The notes under the pieces were generated by a model. That model was not told where the DNA came from and did not search any database. It saw nothing but the letters and a program-made list of their open reading frames with translations. From Corynebacterium pollutisoli (GTDB taxonomy: Bacteria > Actinomycetota > Actinomycetes > Mycobacteriales > Mycobacteriaceae): a stretch of DNA of 64,000 nt. A program made the position numbers and the translations under genes. The stretch spans positions 1-64,000 of the forward strand of contig NZ_FXAR01000003.1 of NCBI RefSeq assembly GCF_900177745.1, in the 5' to 3' direction. Positions 1 to 8,250 of the stretch are shown piece by piece; position 1 is the first letter of the stretch; each line of letters opens with the position of its first letter.

Positions 1-71
1 GGAAGCTAAGCCTGCCCGCGCTGATGGTACTGCACTCGGGAGGGTGTGGGAGAGTAAGTTACCGCCGACAC
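1..71 (+). rRNA. rrf: 5S ribosomal RNA, 3' part
   Basis: The first ~70 bases match the 3' half of a bacterial 5S rRNA: the conserved GGAAGCTAAGCC segment, a central GGTACTGC segment, and a GGGAGAGTA...ACCGCC end that would pair with the missing 5' end. The gene begins upstream of the window, so an rRNA operon ends here. The exact 3' end is estimated to within a few bases. Confidence 0.9.
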
Positions 72-97
72 TAAAAACAACAACAACTCAATAACCC

Positions 98-137
98 GAA
101 GGGAGGGGCTCCGCTACACAGCGAAGCCCCTCCCTTC
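98..137 (+). terminator. rRNA operon terminator
   Basis: A long hairpin starts about 27 bases after the 5S gene. The arms GAAGGGAGGGGCT and AGCCCCTCCCTTC pair almost without error around a short CGCTACACAGCG loop. Placement directly after 5S fits an intrinsic terminator, although the following T-run is weak (TTCATCC). Confidence 0.85.
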
Positions 138-170
138 ATCCGTGATTCCGCGGCCCGAAATTTTCACATC

Positions 171-188
171 AGTGCGCAGCTGCGCACT
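171..188. repeat. Perfect 18-bp palindrome, copy 1
   Basis: AGTGCGCAGCTGCGCACT is a perfect palindrome followed by CTTTTC. The same 18 bases form the core of the terminator at 32204-32233. It sits between the rRNA terminator and the antiporter operon and may act as a second terminator. Apart from this element and the promoter at 268-273, nothing is visible between 138 and 335. Confidence 0.7.
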
Positions 189-267
189 CTTTTCCCGCGC
201 TGACCGCAGGTGTCAGCCGGTTGGGACAGTACATGCCGGCGTCAACTTACAAGGTCGAGGTTTTCTG

Positions 268-273
268 TATAGT
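268..273 (+). promoter_or_regulatory. Putative -10 box of the Mrp operon
   Basis: TATAGT, preceded by a TG, lies 62 bases upstream of the first antiporter gene in the only clear gap before the operon. The -35 region is poor. The following genes overlap or abut, so this is the likely promoter for all eight. Confidence 0.45.
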
Positions 274-335
274 TGTGGTGTTGACGTGCGCGGATGCGCA
301 GACGATCCCGATCGACCAGGTGGAGGAGGCCGAGC

Positions 336-632
336 GTGGACCTATTCCTCAACGGAGTGTTCACGTTCCTGCTCCTCAATTTCGTCGTCGCGCTCGTCGT
401 GATCCTGCGTCGCGCACAGCGGGGTTCGTGGCTCCTCGTTCTTCTCCTGTCCGGTACGACGGGTGCCGCCCTGGCTGCCGTCGCCGCGGCAACCACTCCC
501 GTGTCGTCCCGCCAGGGAGATCTCCCTCTGACGTTCACGGCACTTGCCGCAATCAGCGCGTTGGTCGCGGTGGCGGCGTACCGTACCCGCCTTCGTCGAG
601 AAGCAGCCGGGGAGGCGGGCCATGATCACTGA
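336..632 (+). CDS. mrpF: Mrp-type Na+(K+)/H+ antiporter subunit F
   Basis: A 98-aa hydrophobic protein with three predicted membrane segments, the size and layout of MnhF/MrpF. The GTG start at 336 is chosen because GGAGGAG sits about 8 bases upstream and the hydrophobic segment begins right after it. It is the first gene of an eight-gene antiporter operon; its end overlaps the next start by 11 bases. Mrp complexes exchange Na+ or K+ for protons across the cytoplasmic membrane and MrpF is a small structural subunit. Family assignment rests on size, hydrophobic pattern and neighbours. Confidence 0.8.
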   Translation: MDLFLNGVFTFLLLNFVVALVVILRRAQRGSWLLVLLLSGTTGAALAAVAAATTPVSSRQGDLPLTFTALAAISALVAVAAYRTRLRREAAGEAGHDH

Positions 633-924
633 TGCGCTCGGAGCCCTGAGCATCACCATTGGCGTCGTGTTCTTCACCGCTGGCACGATCGGTCTCATCC
701 GTTTCCCGGATGTGCGCAGTCAGCTGCATGCCCTGACCAAGGCGGACAATCTCGGTCTCGGCCTGGTGCTGCTCGGCGTCGGGATACTCTCCGGGAACCT
801 GCTGGTTGCCGTGGTTCTGTTGCTCGTGTGGGTGGTGGCGCTCGGCTCGGCGTCGGTGTCCGCACAGTCTCTGGCGGAGCTCGACGCCGTGGAGGAGCAC
901 AGGGGCGAGGGGGCCGCCGCATGA
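622..924 (+). CDS. mrpG: Mrp-type antiporter subunit G
   Basis: A 100-aa protein with three membrane segments and the MnhG signature GTIGLIRFPDVRSQLHALTKA near residues 22-42 (compare the family's G..gllRlPDvy.RlHAatka). The ATG at 622 lies in the end of mrpF after a GGGGAGGCGG ribosome-binding site. The next gene starts within its stop region (ATGA). In Mrp complexes subunit G is a small membrane subunit needed for assembly and activity. Assignment is firm because of the RFPD...LHA motif. Confidence 0.9.
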   Translation: MITDALGALSITIGVVFFTAGTIGLIRFPDVRSQLHALTKADNLGLGLVLLGVGILSGNLLVAVVLLLVWVVALGSASVSAQSLAELDAVEEHRGEGAAA

Positions 925-1844
925 CCGTGACAGTCGTGGACGGGGTGCTCGGGCTGGCGACGCTCGCCTCCCTGGCGCTCATCGTGTTCGTCAGTGACCG
1001 GCGCGTCCAGGTGGGTTCCTTCCTGAGCTTCGGGGTCATCATCAGCCTGGTGTGGCTGCGGCTCGGGGCCCTCGATGTCGCTTTCGCGGAGGCGGCCCTG
1101 GGGACGGGCATGCTCAGCGCGGTTCTCGTCTGGCTGGCGGTCCGTCACCCTGTCGCCCCCGCCCATTCCCGGGACCCGGACGGGCCGGCCGCCCCGCACT
1201 GGCTCAAGGCGGGCGTCGGTGTGCTCAGCGGCGCGGTGCTCACCGTCATCCTCGGATCCCTGGTCCTGCAGGCCCGCCACCTGGAACCCGCCTGGACCAC
1301 TGATGTTCCGCGGTCCATGCCGGAGGGCGTGAGCCACGGGATCACCGGGGTGCTCCTGGCGTTCCGCGCCTACGACACCCTGCTCGAGAGCGCGGTGCTG
1401 TTGTTCGCCGGTGTCATCGCTCTCGTGCTCAGCGACAACCGTATCCCCGCCGGCCCGCGGGCCGAGCTTCCCCCCGTCGCCGTGTGGTTCGTGCGGATGG
1501 CGGCTCCGGTGCTGCTGCTCCTCGGGCTGTGGCTGCTGTTCGCGGGCAGTTCAGACTCCGGGGGCGCGTTCCAGTCCGGCTCGGTCCTGGCGGCGCTGCT
1601 CATCCTGCTGCAGATGGCGGGCGTCGACATGCGGCGCACGCATCGCCTGCTGCGCCCCGCGCTCATCGTCGGGGTCGTCGTGTTCATCGTCGCAGCGGCC
1701 CTCGGGCCGGTGCTCGGGGATGCCTGGCTCACGTGGCCGGAGACGGGCGCGTTCGCGGTGATCCTGCTCGTGGAGATCGCCCTGACCATCGGTATCACCG
1801 CCGGCCTCTACCTGCTCTACCTGACGCTCGAGGTGGCCCCGTGA
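921..1844 (+). CDS. Fused DUF4040 (MbhD-like) and MnhB antiporter subunit
   Basis: A 307-aa membrane protein. Residues ~1-75 look like the DUF4040/MbhD segment (VRLGALDVAFAEAALG-type region) normally found at the C-terminus of large MrpA. A middle part resembles the MbhE segment. Residues ~190-307 are an MnhB domain with SSDSGGAFQSGSVLAAL, a variant of the MnhB signature with PGGGFQGG. Start ATG 921 overlaps the mrpG stop. Moving the MrpA tail onto subunit B fits the fact that the NuoL-like protein at 3534 is only 498 aa, whereas classical MrpA is much longer. Expected to form part of the cation path of the complex (inference). Confidence 0.75.
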   Translation: MTVTVVDGVLGLATLASLALIVFVSDRRVQVGSFLSFGVIISLVWLRLGALDVAFAEAALGTGMLSAVLVWLAVRHPVAPAHSRDPDGPAAPHWLKAGVGVLSGAVLTVILGSLVLQARHLEPAWTTDVPRSMPEGVSHGITGVLLAFRAYDTLLESAVLLFAGVIALVLSDNRIPAGPRAELPPVAVWFVRMAAPVLLLLGLWLLFAGSSDSGGAFQSGSVLAALLILLQMAGVDMRRTHRLLRPALIVGVVVFIVAAALGPVLGDAWLTWPETGAFAVILLVEIALTIGITAGLYLLYLTLEVAP

Positions 1845-2110
1845 CGCTCATCCAGTTCTACCTCGGGCTCGCCGTACTGCTCATCGTCGTGGGCATGGTG
1901 CGCATGTTCCTCGTCCGTGACCGCGTCGCACGACTGGTGGCCATGAATGTCGTCGGGGCCGGCACGCTGCTCATTCTCATCGCCCTGGCGGCCCGTACCG
2001 ATTCCGTGGATCCGGTGCTCACCGCGCTGGTCATCACCGGGCTCGTCATCACGGTGGCGTTCACGGCGGTCGGGGCGCTGCTCATCTCCCGGATCGAGGA
2101 GGAGCCGTGA
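1841..2110 (+). CDS. mrpC: Mrp-type antiporter subunit C (NuoK-like)
   Basis: An 89-aa protein with three membrane segments, the size and arrangement of MrpC, which is homologous to complex I NuoK. A conserved VARLVAMNVVGAGTLLILIAL segment fits NuoK/MnhC helix 2. GTG at 1841 overlaps the previous stop (GTGA), and its own stop overlaps the next start, so translation is probably coupled. It lacks the N-terminal segment of longer MrpC proteins. Confidence 0.8.
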   Translation: MTLIQFYLGLAVLLIVVGMVRMFLVRDRVARLVAMNVVGAGTLLILIALAARTDSVDPVLTALVITGLVITVAFTAVGALLISRIEEEP

Positions 2111-3540
2111 CCCTCGCGCAGTTCTGCCTCGGCGGGCTCGTCCTCGTTCCCCTCCTCGCGGCCGCGCTCGCCGTGTACCCGCGGCTCGGACGCGCCGTCG
2201 GGCTCGGCGTGGCGGTCATCGTCCCGGTGCTCCTCGCGCCCGTGCTCATCGACGCCACCCGCGCCCCCGTCGAGCTCACCCTAGGCGGGTACGACGTCCC
2301 CCTCGGCATCGCTCTCCGCGCTGACGGCCTGTCGGTCCTCTTTCTCCTGCTCACCGCCGTGGTGGGTGGGTTGGTGACATTGGCCGCCCGGAAGGAGCGG
2401 GGCTTCTGGCCGCTGTGGTTGGGTTGCTGGGCGGGCCTCAACGCGGTGTTCCTGGCGGGGGATCTGTTCAACACCTATGTCGGGCTCGAGGTCGTCGGCC
2501 TCACCGCCGTGGGGCTGGTCGCGCTCGGGGGAGCAGAGGCCCGGGTCGCGGCGCTGCGGTACCTCTTCGTCGCGGTCGTCGGCTCCCTGCTCTTTCTCCT
2601 CAGCGTCGGGCTGCTGGTGGCGGTGACGGGCACCCTCGACATCCGGCAGGTGGGGGAGCGTGCGGCGGCACACCCCGAGGTGCTCAGTGTCGCGCTCATC
2701 CTCGCCTCCGTCGGCCTGGGCATGAAGCTGGCGTTGGCCCCCATGCACGGCTGGCTCATCCCGGCGCACGCCGCCGCCCCCAGCCCCGTGTCGCCGCTGC
2801 TCTCTGCGCTGGTGATCAAGGCGGCCTTCTTCGTGCTGCTGCGCCTGTGGCTGTGGGTGGCCACCCCGGAACTCGTCGCGGAGCTGGCGGTGGTCACGTG
2901 GGTGTTGGCCGGGGCGGGTGTCCTGGCCATCGTGGTCGGGTCCGTCATGGCGCTGCGGCAGACGCACATGAAACCGCTCGTCGCGTACTCCACCGTGGCG
3001 CAGGTCGGGTACTTCTTCCTCTTCTTCCCCCTCATCCCGGACGCCGATGCCATCCCCGGTGCCCTCGCCGGCACGCTGGGCCTCGCGCTCGGGCACGGCA
3101 TCGCCAAGGCGGCGCTCTTCCTGGCGGCGGGCTACCTCAAGGAGCTCTACGGCACGGACGAGATCGCCCGGCTCCACGGCGTCGGGCGTGACCACCCCGG
3201 GCTCATCCTGGCGATGGGTCTGGCGGCGGTCGGCCTGGCCGGTATGCCGCTGTCCCTGTCGTTCTCCGGGAAGTGGCTGCTGAGCACCGCCGCGGTGAGC
3301 AACGGCCACTACTGGCTCCTCGGTGTGGTGGTGTTGGCGACGCTGCTCTCGGCGGCGTACCTGCTCAAGATGATGGGTCCGCTGCTCATCGAGGAGGACA
3401 CGGACGGGGAGGTCGCCCAGCGCACCTCCCTGCCGGCCGTGGCCCTCGCCCCGCCGTTGGCGCTGGGCACCGTGACGCTGCTCGCCGGTTTCGGCGGCGT
3501 GTGGCTCACCGGGCTTCTGGAGGTGGGCGCACCGTGGTAG
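2107..3540 (+). CDS. mrpD: Antiporter-like subunit 1 (MrpD/complex I subunit 5 family)
   Basis: A 477-aa polytopic protein of the NuoL/M/N-MrpA/D family. The ion-path residues are in place: Glu128 in TM5, Lys207 in GMKLALAPMHGW (TM7), Lys238 in VIKAAF (TM8) and a Lys in GHGIAKAALF (TM12). It should carry protons or exchange cations within the Mrp complex. GTG/ATG-type overlaps with both neighbours support tight coupling. Which of the three paralogs corresponds to classical MrpD is inferred from its position directly after MrpC. Confidence 0.85.
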   Translation: MTLAQFCLGGLVLVPLLAAALAVYPRLGRAVGLGVAVIVPVLLAPVLIDATRAPVELTLGGYDVPLGIALRADGLSVLFLLLTAVVGGLVTLAARKERGFWPLWLGCWAGLNAVFLAGDLFNTYVGLEVVGLTAVGLVALGGAEARVAALRYLFVAVVGSLLFLLSVGLLVAVTGTLDIRQVGERAAAHPEVLSVALILASVGLGMKLALAPMHGWLIPAHAAAPSPVSPLLSALVIKAAFFVLLRLWLWVATPELVAELAVVTWVLAGAGVLAIVVGSVMALRQTHMKPLVAYSTVAQVGYFFLFFPLIPDADAIPGALAGTLGLALGHGIAKAALFLAAGYLKELYGTDEIARLHGVGRDHPGLILAMGLAAVGLAGMPLSLSFSGKWLLSTAAVSNGHYWLLGVVVLATLLSAAYLLKMMGPLLIEEDTDGEVAQRTSLPAVALAPPLALGTVTLLAGFGGVWLTGLLEVGAPW

Positions 3541-5030
3541 ATCTCGTCCCCACCGCCTGGCTGACCCATGTGCCGCTGCTCATGCTGCTCAGCTCGCTCA
3601 TCGCGGCGGTCCTCATCTTCCCGCTGCCCGAGCAGGCGCGGCGCGCCAGGTCGACGATCAACCTGGCGGCGGCCGTCGTCAAGCTGGGTCTGGTGTTCCT
3701 GCTCTTCCCGGTGGTTCTCGACGAGGGCCTGCGGCCCGAGTTCGCCGTCCCCTTCCTGCCGGGCATCGACCTGGTGCTGCGGGTGGATGAGTTCTCCCTG
3801 TTCTTCGCCACGCTGTCAGCGGTGTTGTGGCTGCTCACGACGATCTACGCCATCGGCTACCTGGCGGAGGGGCAGCACCGTTCGCGCTTCTTCGGCTTCT
3901 TCAGTCTGTGTGTGACCGCGACTGTGGGCATCTCGTTCTCCGGCAACCTCATCACCTTCCTCGTGTTCTACGAGATGCTCACCCTGGTCACCTATCCGCT
4001 GGTGGCGCACTGGGGGACGGCGGCGTCGATTCGTGCGGCCCGCCTCTACCTGCGGTACACGCTCAGCGGCGGGCTGGCGCTGCTCATCGGTGTCGTCTGG
4101 CTGACCAGTTATGCGGGGCCCGTCGATTTCGCCCCGGGTGGCGCGATCGGGGTGGCGGAGCTTGTCGACGCCCGCCCCGTGGTCGCGGCCCTCATCTTCG
4201 CCCTGCTCATCGGTGGTCTCGGCGTGAAGGCGGCACTGTTCCCGCTCCACGGCTGGTTGCCGACGGCGATGGTCGCCCCCGCCCCGGTCTCCGCGCTGTT
4301 GCACGCCGTGGCGGTGGTGAAGGCCGGTGTGTTCGGCATCGTGCGCGTCATCGACGACGTTTACGGTGTCAACGTCGCCGCCGACCTCGGGGTGCTCGAA
4401 CCACTGCTCATCGTCGCGGTCGTGACCATCCTCTACGGCTCCTACCAGGCGCTGCGGCAGGTGGATCTCAAGGCGCGGCTGGCGTACTCGACGGTCTCGC
4501 AGGTCTCCTATGTCACGCTCGGCATCGCACTGGTGTCGGTCGCGGGCGCGACCGGCGGGGTGGTGCATCTGGTACACCAGGGGGTCATGAAGATCACCCT
4601 GTTCTTCTGTGCCGGCCTGTACGCGGAGGAGGCGGGGGCGAAGAAGATCACGGAGCTCGACGGCCTGGGCCGCCGCATGCCGGGGACGTCCGCGGCGTTC
4701 ACGGTGGGCGCTTTCGGCATGATCGGCCTGCCGCCGACGGCCGGGTTCATCTCCAAGTGGCAGCTGGGGCTGGGGGCGCTGGACTCCGCGCACCCGTGGG
4801 TGATCGCGGTGCTGCTGGCCTCCTCGGTGCTCAACGCCATGTACTTCCTGCCCGTCGTTTACCGCCTGTGGTTTCGACCGGCCCCCGGGGAGCGGATCCG
4901 CGAGCCGCTGCCCCTGCTGGTCCCCGCCTTGTCGACGACCGCCCTCGTCCTCCTCTTCGGCACCGTCGCGTCCGCGCCGTTCATGCCGCTCGACATCGCC
5001 GGCCAGGTGGCGGAGAAGGTGTTCCGATGA
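3534..5030 (+). CDS. Antiporter-like subunit 2 (MrpA N-terminal-like)
   Basis: A 498-aa paralog of the previous gene. GTG 3534 is chosen: it overlaps the preceding stop, has GGAGGTGG 9-15 bases upstream, and gives VVDLVPTAW as N-terminus. Glu137 (TM5), Lys222 in GVKAALFPLHGW (TM7), Lys253 in VVKAGVF (TM8) and a Lys in HQGVMKITLF are present, so it should be proton-active. It looks like the antiporter half of MrpA without the C-terminal DUF4040 part, which is instead fused to subunit B at 921. Confidence 0.85.
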   Translation: MVDLVPTAWLTHVPLLMLLSSLIAAVLIFPLPEQARRARSTINLAAAVVKLGLVFLLFPVVLDEGLRPEFAVPFLPGIDLVLRVDEFSLFFATLSAVLWLLTTIYAIGYLAEGQHRSRFFGFFSLCVTATVGISFSGNLITFLVFYEMLTLVTYPLVAHWGTAASIRAARLYLRYTLSGGLALLIGVVWLTSYAGPVDFAPGGAIGVAELVDARPVVAALIFALLIGGLGVKAALFPLHGWLPTAMVAPAPVSALLHAVAVVKAGVFGIVRVIDDVYGVNVAADLGVLEPLLIVAVVTILYGSYQALRQVDLKARLAYSTVSQVSYVTLGIALVSVAGATGGVVHLVHQGVMKITLFFCAGLYAEEAGAKKITELDGLGRRMPGTSAAFTVGAFGMIGLPPTAGFISKWQLGLGALDSAHPWVIAVLLASSVLNAMYFLPVVYRLWFRPAPGERIREPLPLLVPALSTTALVLLFGTVASAPFMPLDIAGQVAEKVFR

Positions 5031-6523
5031 CCCTCGACATTCCCTGGCTGCTCTTCGGCTCCAGCTTCCGCCTCGACGAGGTCTCCGGACCGCTCGTGGC
5101 GGTGGCCACGGTGCTCTACGCCGTGGCGCTCGTCGCCTCCCGCGACCGCCCGCTGCGGGCCTTCCTCCTGGTCAGCTACCTGGGCAACATCGGCGTGTAC
5201 CTCGCGGCGGACATCATCAGCTTCTACCTGGCGTTCGCGGTGATGAGTTTCGCGGCGGTCGGCCTGGTCATCCACACCCGCACGGAGGCGGCCCACCGGG
5301 CGACGGGGGTGTATCTCGTCATGACCGTGCTCAGTGAGACCGCGTTGCTCGCCGGCCTGTGGCTCACCGGGGCCGCCGGCGGCACGCTCATCGACGACGC
5401 CCCCGCCGCCATCGCCTCCTCCGACCACCGCGGACTCATCGTCGCGCTCCTGCTCGTCGGATTCGGGGTGAAGGCGGGCCTGGTGCCGCTGCACGTGTGG
5501 CTGCCACTCGCCCACCCGGCCGCCCCGCCGGCGGCCAGCGCGGTGCTCTCCGGCGTCATGGTCAAGGCGGGCATCGTCGGCTGGCTGCTCTTCCTGCCCA
5601 CGGGTGTCGACGACCTGGCCCGGGTCCTGCTCGTCCTCAGTCTCATCGGGGCGTTCGGGGCCCCGCTCATCGGCGTGCTGCAGACCGACCCGAAGGTCAT
5701 CCTCGCGTACTCGACGATCTCCCAGCTCGGCTTCCTCGGGGCCGTCATCGCCGCCGGACTGCTGGTGCCGGAGGCCTCCGTCACCGCGGCGGTGGTGGTG
5801 TACGCGGTGCACCACGGACTGGCGAAGGCGGCGCTCTTCCTCGGGGTCCCGGTGTGGCAGGCCGCCGCGCCGGGCGCGCGTCGTCGGCTGGCGGCGGCGG
5901 GACTCGGCTGGGCGGGCCTGGCTCTGGTCGGTTTCCCGTTCACCTCCGGGGCGCTGGCGAAGTACGACGCGAAGTACGCCGTCGAGGACCACTGGGTGGC
6001 GCTCGTCCTGCCGCTGGTGGCCACCGGTTCGGCGCTGCTGCTGGTCCGGTTCGCGTGGGCCCTGCGTCGCGTGGAGCCGGAGCCGCGCGGGGTCGACGGC
6101 GAACTGATCGGCTGGCTCACCCTCTGCGTGTTCGGACTGGCGCTGCCGCTCGTCCACGCCCATCCCGCCCCGGCACCGGACACCCTGTGGGACATGCTGT
6201 GGCCGCTGCTGCTCGCGGCACCCCTGGGCTGGTGGCTGTGGCGGCGTGGGGAGCAGGAGCCGCCGGTGCCGGCGGGCGACCTCGTCGTCGTGGGCGAACG
6301 CGCCCTGGCCGCCACCCGGGCCACGGGTGGGGCCGGGTTGGAGCGGGTGCACGGGGTGACGCGCGGCGTCGCGAAGCAGTGGGCCCGCACGTGGCGCGGC
6401 GCGGGTGGCCTCACCGAACGCAGTGTCGAGGGGCTCGAGTCCCGGGTCCGGGTGTGGACGTTGTCGGGCCTGGTCACGCTGGTGCTGCTCGGCACCCTGC
6501 TGGCGCTGGGGTGGTGGATGTGA
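5027..6523 (+). CDS. Antiporter-like subunit 3, lacking the TM5 glutamate
   Basis: A third 498-aa NuoL/M/N-like protein, starting inside the previous stop (ATGA). TM7 Lys149 (GVKAGLVPLHVW), TM8 Lys180 (MVKAGIVG) and the TM12 Lys (HHGLAKAALF) are kept. The TM5 Glu found in both paralogs is replaced by Ala71 (YLAFAVM against YVGLEVV and LVFYEML). The C-terminus has a charged cytoplasmic stretch and a final membrane helix. It may be a structural or altered-coupling subunit (inference). Classical Mrp operons have two such subunits, not three. Confidence 0.85.
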   Translation: MTLDIPWLLFGSSFRLDEVSGPLVAVATVLYAVALVASRDRPLRAFLLVSYLGNIGVYLAADIISFYLAFAVMSFAAVGLVIHTRTEAAHRATGVYLVMTVLSETALLAGLWLTGAAGGTLIDDAPAAIASSDHRGLIVALLLVGFGVKAGLVPLHVWLPLAHPAAPPAASAVLSGVMVKAGIVGWLLFLPTGVDDLARVLLVLSLIGAFGAPLIGVLQTDPKVILAYSTISQLGFLGAVIAAGLLVPEASVTAAVVVYAVHHGLAKAALFLGVPVWQAAAPGARRRLAAAGLGWAGLALVGFPFTSGALAKYDAKYAVEDHWVALVLPLVATGSALLLVRFAWALRRVEPEPRGVDGELIGWLTLCVFGLALPLVHAHPAPAPDTLWDMLWPLLLAAPLGWWLWRRGEQEPPVPAGDLVVVGERALAATRATGGAGLERVHGVTRGVAKQWARTWRGAGGLTERSVEGLESRVRVWTLSGLVTLVLLGTLLALGWWM

Positions 6524-7002
6524 TCCGCGCCCTCTTCCTCGCCCTGCTGTGGGTGCTGCTCGCCGGGTGGGACGCCGACTACCTGGCGTACGGCGTGGTC
6601 AGCGTCGCCGCGGCCACCGCACTGAGCCACCTCCTCGTGCCGCGTTCCCGGCTGCGTCTGCACGTGGTGGGCACCGCCCGGCTCGTGGCGTGGTTCCTGC
6701 AGCAGACCGGCATCGGCGGCGGGGACGTGGCGCGCCGGGCCGTTACGCGCACGCCCGACATCGAACCGGCGGTCGTCGAGACGCAGGTGTGGCTGCCGGA
6801 GGGACCCGCCCGGCAGACGGCGATGCTGCTGATGAACCTCATGCCCGGCTCCATGGTGCAGCGCGAACTCGCCGCTGACCGGGTGGAACTGCACACCCTC
6901 AGCCCGACGCTGGCACCTGCCCAGCAGTTCGATGAGCTGCAGCACCGGGTTGCGGCGGCGTTCAGCCTGCCTGGCCGGGCAACAGACGCCGCGCAGCGGT
7001 GA
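6520..7002 (+). CDS. mrpE: Mrp-type antiporter subunit E
   Basis: A 160-aa protein with N-terminal membrane helices and a cytoplasmic C-terminal domain carrying the MnhE signature LMNLMPGSMVQ (around residues 106-116) and the preceding PEGPARQTAMLL. Start GTG 6520 overlaps the previous stop; GTG 6514 is a possible alternative. Last gene of the antiporter operon. Its final 41 bases overlap the convergent pseudouridine synthase gene. Confidence 0.85.
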   Translation: MIRALFLALLWVLLAGWDADYLAYGVVSVAAATALSHLLVPRSRLRLHVVGTARLVAWFLQQTGIGGGDVARRAVTRTPDIEPAVVETQVWLPEGPARQTAMLLMNLMPGSMVQRELAADRVELHTLSPTLAPAQQFDELQHRVAAAFSLPGRATDAAQR

Positions 7003-7966
7003 AGCGGCGCTGCTCACCGCTGAGCGGATCGACGAAGGACAGGCCCGTGGACACCAGGTGCAGGGGGCGGGAGTGGTCCTCCTCGTCCTCGGCGTGGATG
7101 CGCGGGTAGAAGTTGTCGCCGAGGATCGGCACGCCGTGCTCCCACATGTGCAGCCGCAGCTGGTGGGTGCGGCCGGTCTCCGGGGCCAGGACGTAGTGCG
7201 CCAACGGCGGCTGCGGGCCGTGGACGGCCTCGAGGGTGGCCTGCTCCGCGGCGGTGAGCGGGATGACGTCGACAAGCGCCGTCACGGCGTTGGGCTCGCC
7301 GTCGACGATGTGTCCCTGGATCTCCCCGGCGACCTTGAGCATCCGGGAGCGCCACACCGTGCCTGGGCGCAGGGCCGGGTCGAAGGGGGCGATCGCCTCG
7401 TAGGTCTTGTGCACCTCGCGGGCGGCGAAGAGCTGCTGGTAGGCACCCCGGACCTCGCGGCGCAGCGTGCACAGCAGCAGGCCCGAGGTGAGGCGGTCCA
7501 GCCGGTGGGCGGGCGTGAGTTCCGGCAGGTCGAGGGCACGGCGGAGGCGGACGGTGAGCGTCTCCGTGATGTGCCGGCCGCGCGGCATGGTGGCCAGGAA
7601 GGGCGGTTTGTAGGCGACGAGGATGTCGTCGTCGCGGTGGAGCACGTCGATCTCGTAGGGAACGCGCGCCTCCGGGGCGGGCATGCGGTAGAAGAAGACG
7701 TCCTGACCGGGGGCGACCACATCGTCGAAGGCGAAGGGCACGCCGCGGCGGTCGACGACGAGGCCGGCGTCGAAACGCTGTCGGAGCGCGGCGGCATCGT
7801 CGAGTGGATGGCGGTGGCGCTGGGTGGCGATGAGATGCCCCACCCACTCGCCGGCGCTCAGCGGTGCGGCGTCCTCGGGGAGGCGGGCGCGGGTCGCGGT
7901 GAGGCCGTCGCGGACCGGCAGCGGCGACCGTTGCCCGCGTGGGGGCTGTACTACTCTGTCAGACAT
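6962..7966 (-). CDS. RluA-family RNA pseudouridine synthase
   Basis: A 334-aa enzyme that converts a uridine in rRNA or tRNA to pseudouridine. The catalytic motif HRLDRLTSG with Asp157 is intact, preceded by ILVAYKPPFLATMPRG and followed by GRTHQLRLHM, all typical of the RluA family. No S4 domain is obvious. The ATG (7966) shares the four bases CATG with the divergent small gene at 7965. The 3' end overlaps mrpE. The target uridine cannot be told from the sequence. Confidence 0.9.
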   Translation of the reverse strand: MSDRVVQPPRGQRSPLPVRDGLTATRARLPEDAAPLSAGEWVGHLIATQRHRHPLDDAAALRQRFDAGLVVDRRGVPFAFDDVVAPGQDVFFYRMPAPEARVPYEIDVLHRDDDILVAYKPPFLATMPRGRHITETLTVRLRRALDLPELTPAHRLDRLTSGLLLCTLRREVRGAYQQLFAAREVHKTYEAIAPFDPALRPGTVWRSRMLKVAGEIQGHIVDGEPNAVTALVDVIPLTAAEQATLEAVHGPQPPLAHYVLAPETGRTHQLRLHMWEHGVPILGDNFYPRIHAEDEEDHSRPLHLVSTGLSFVDPLSGEQRRFTAARRLLPGQAG

Positions 7967-8111
7967 GAACTTCGACGCAATCCTTAACCCGGCCATCGCA
8001 TTCTCCTCCGAGGGTATCGGAGCGGTGCTGCTCGACTTCGCACAGGTCATCTACACCTTCCTGTTCCCGGCGAACTCCGACGCGGCGCACCCCATCGAGA
8101 TCCCGGCCTAA
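7965..8111 (+). CDS. 48-aa membrane-active-looking peptide
   Basis: A 48-aa peptide starting MNFDAILNP. Residues ~12-33 (SSEGIGAVLLDFAQVIYTFLF) form one amphipathic or membrane helix, followed by a polar tail ending in PIEIPA. TACTCT (7952-7957) ends exactly 7 bases before the ATG, as expected of a leaderless corynebacterial gene. The start codon overlaps the divergent rluA start. Size and composition recall the short PorA/PorH channel peptides of corynebacteria, but there is no sequence match I can claim. Function unknown. Confidence 0.6.
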   Translation: MNFDAILNPAIAFSSEGIGAVLLDFAQVIYTFLFPANSDAAHPIEIPA

Positions 8112-8194
8112 GCGCAGGTAAGACCAGGCTATCCTGGCTTGTCCGTCCTTCATCAACTGGTTGTAACATCTCAGTGAAAGCTGTCATCAACGGC

Positions 8195-8200
8195 TACAAT
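8195..8200 (+). promoter_or_regulatory. Putative -10 box of the universal stress protein gene
   Basis: TACAAT lies 50 bases upstream of the gene, giving a leader of about 43 bases that carries an AAAGGAAAGG ribosome-binding site. No convincing -35 element. Confidence 0.45.
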
Positions 8201-8250
8201 TGTTGGTGATACTCAATATCTCATCCTCACAAAGGAAAGGGCGGAACGAG

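Noticed and set aside
2107..6523. The three NuoL/M/N-like genes as part of respiratory complex I
   Set aside because: No peripheral-arm or NuoH/A genes are present, whereas MnhB, C, E, F and G homologs flank them, so an Mrp-type complex is the better reading.
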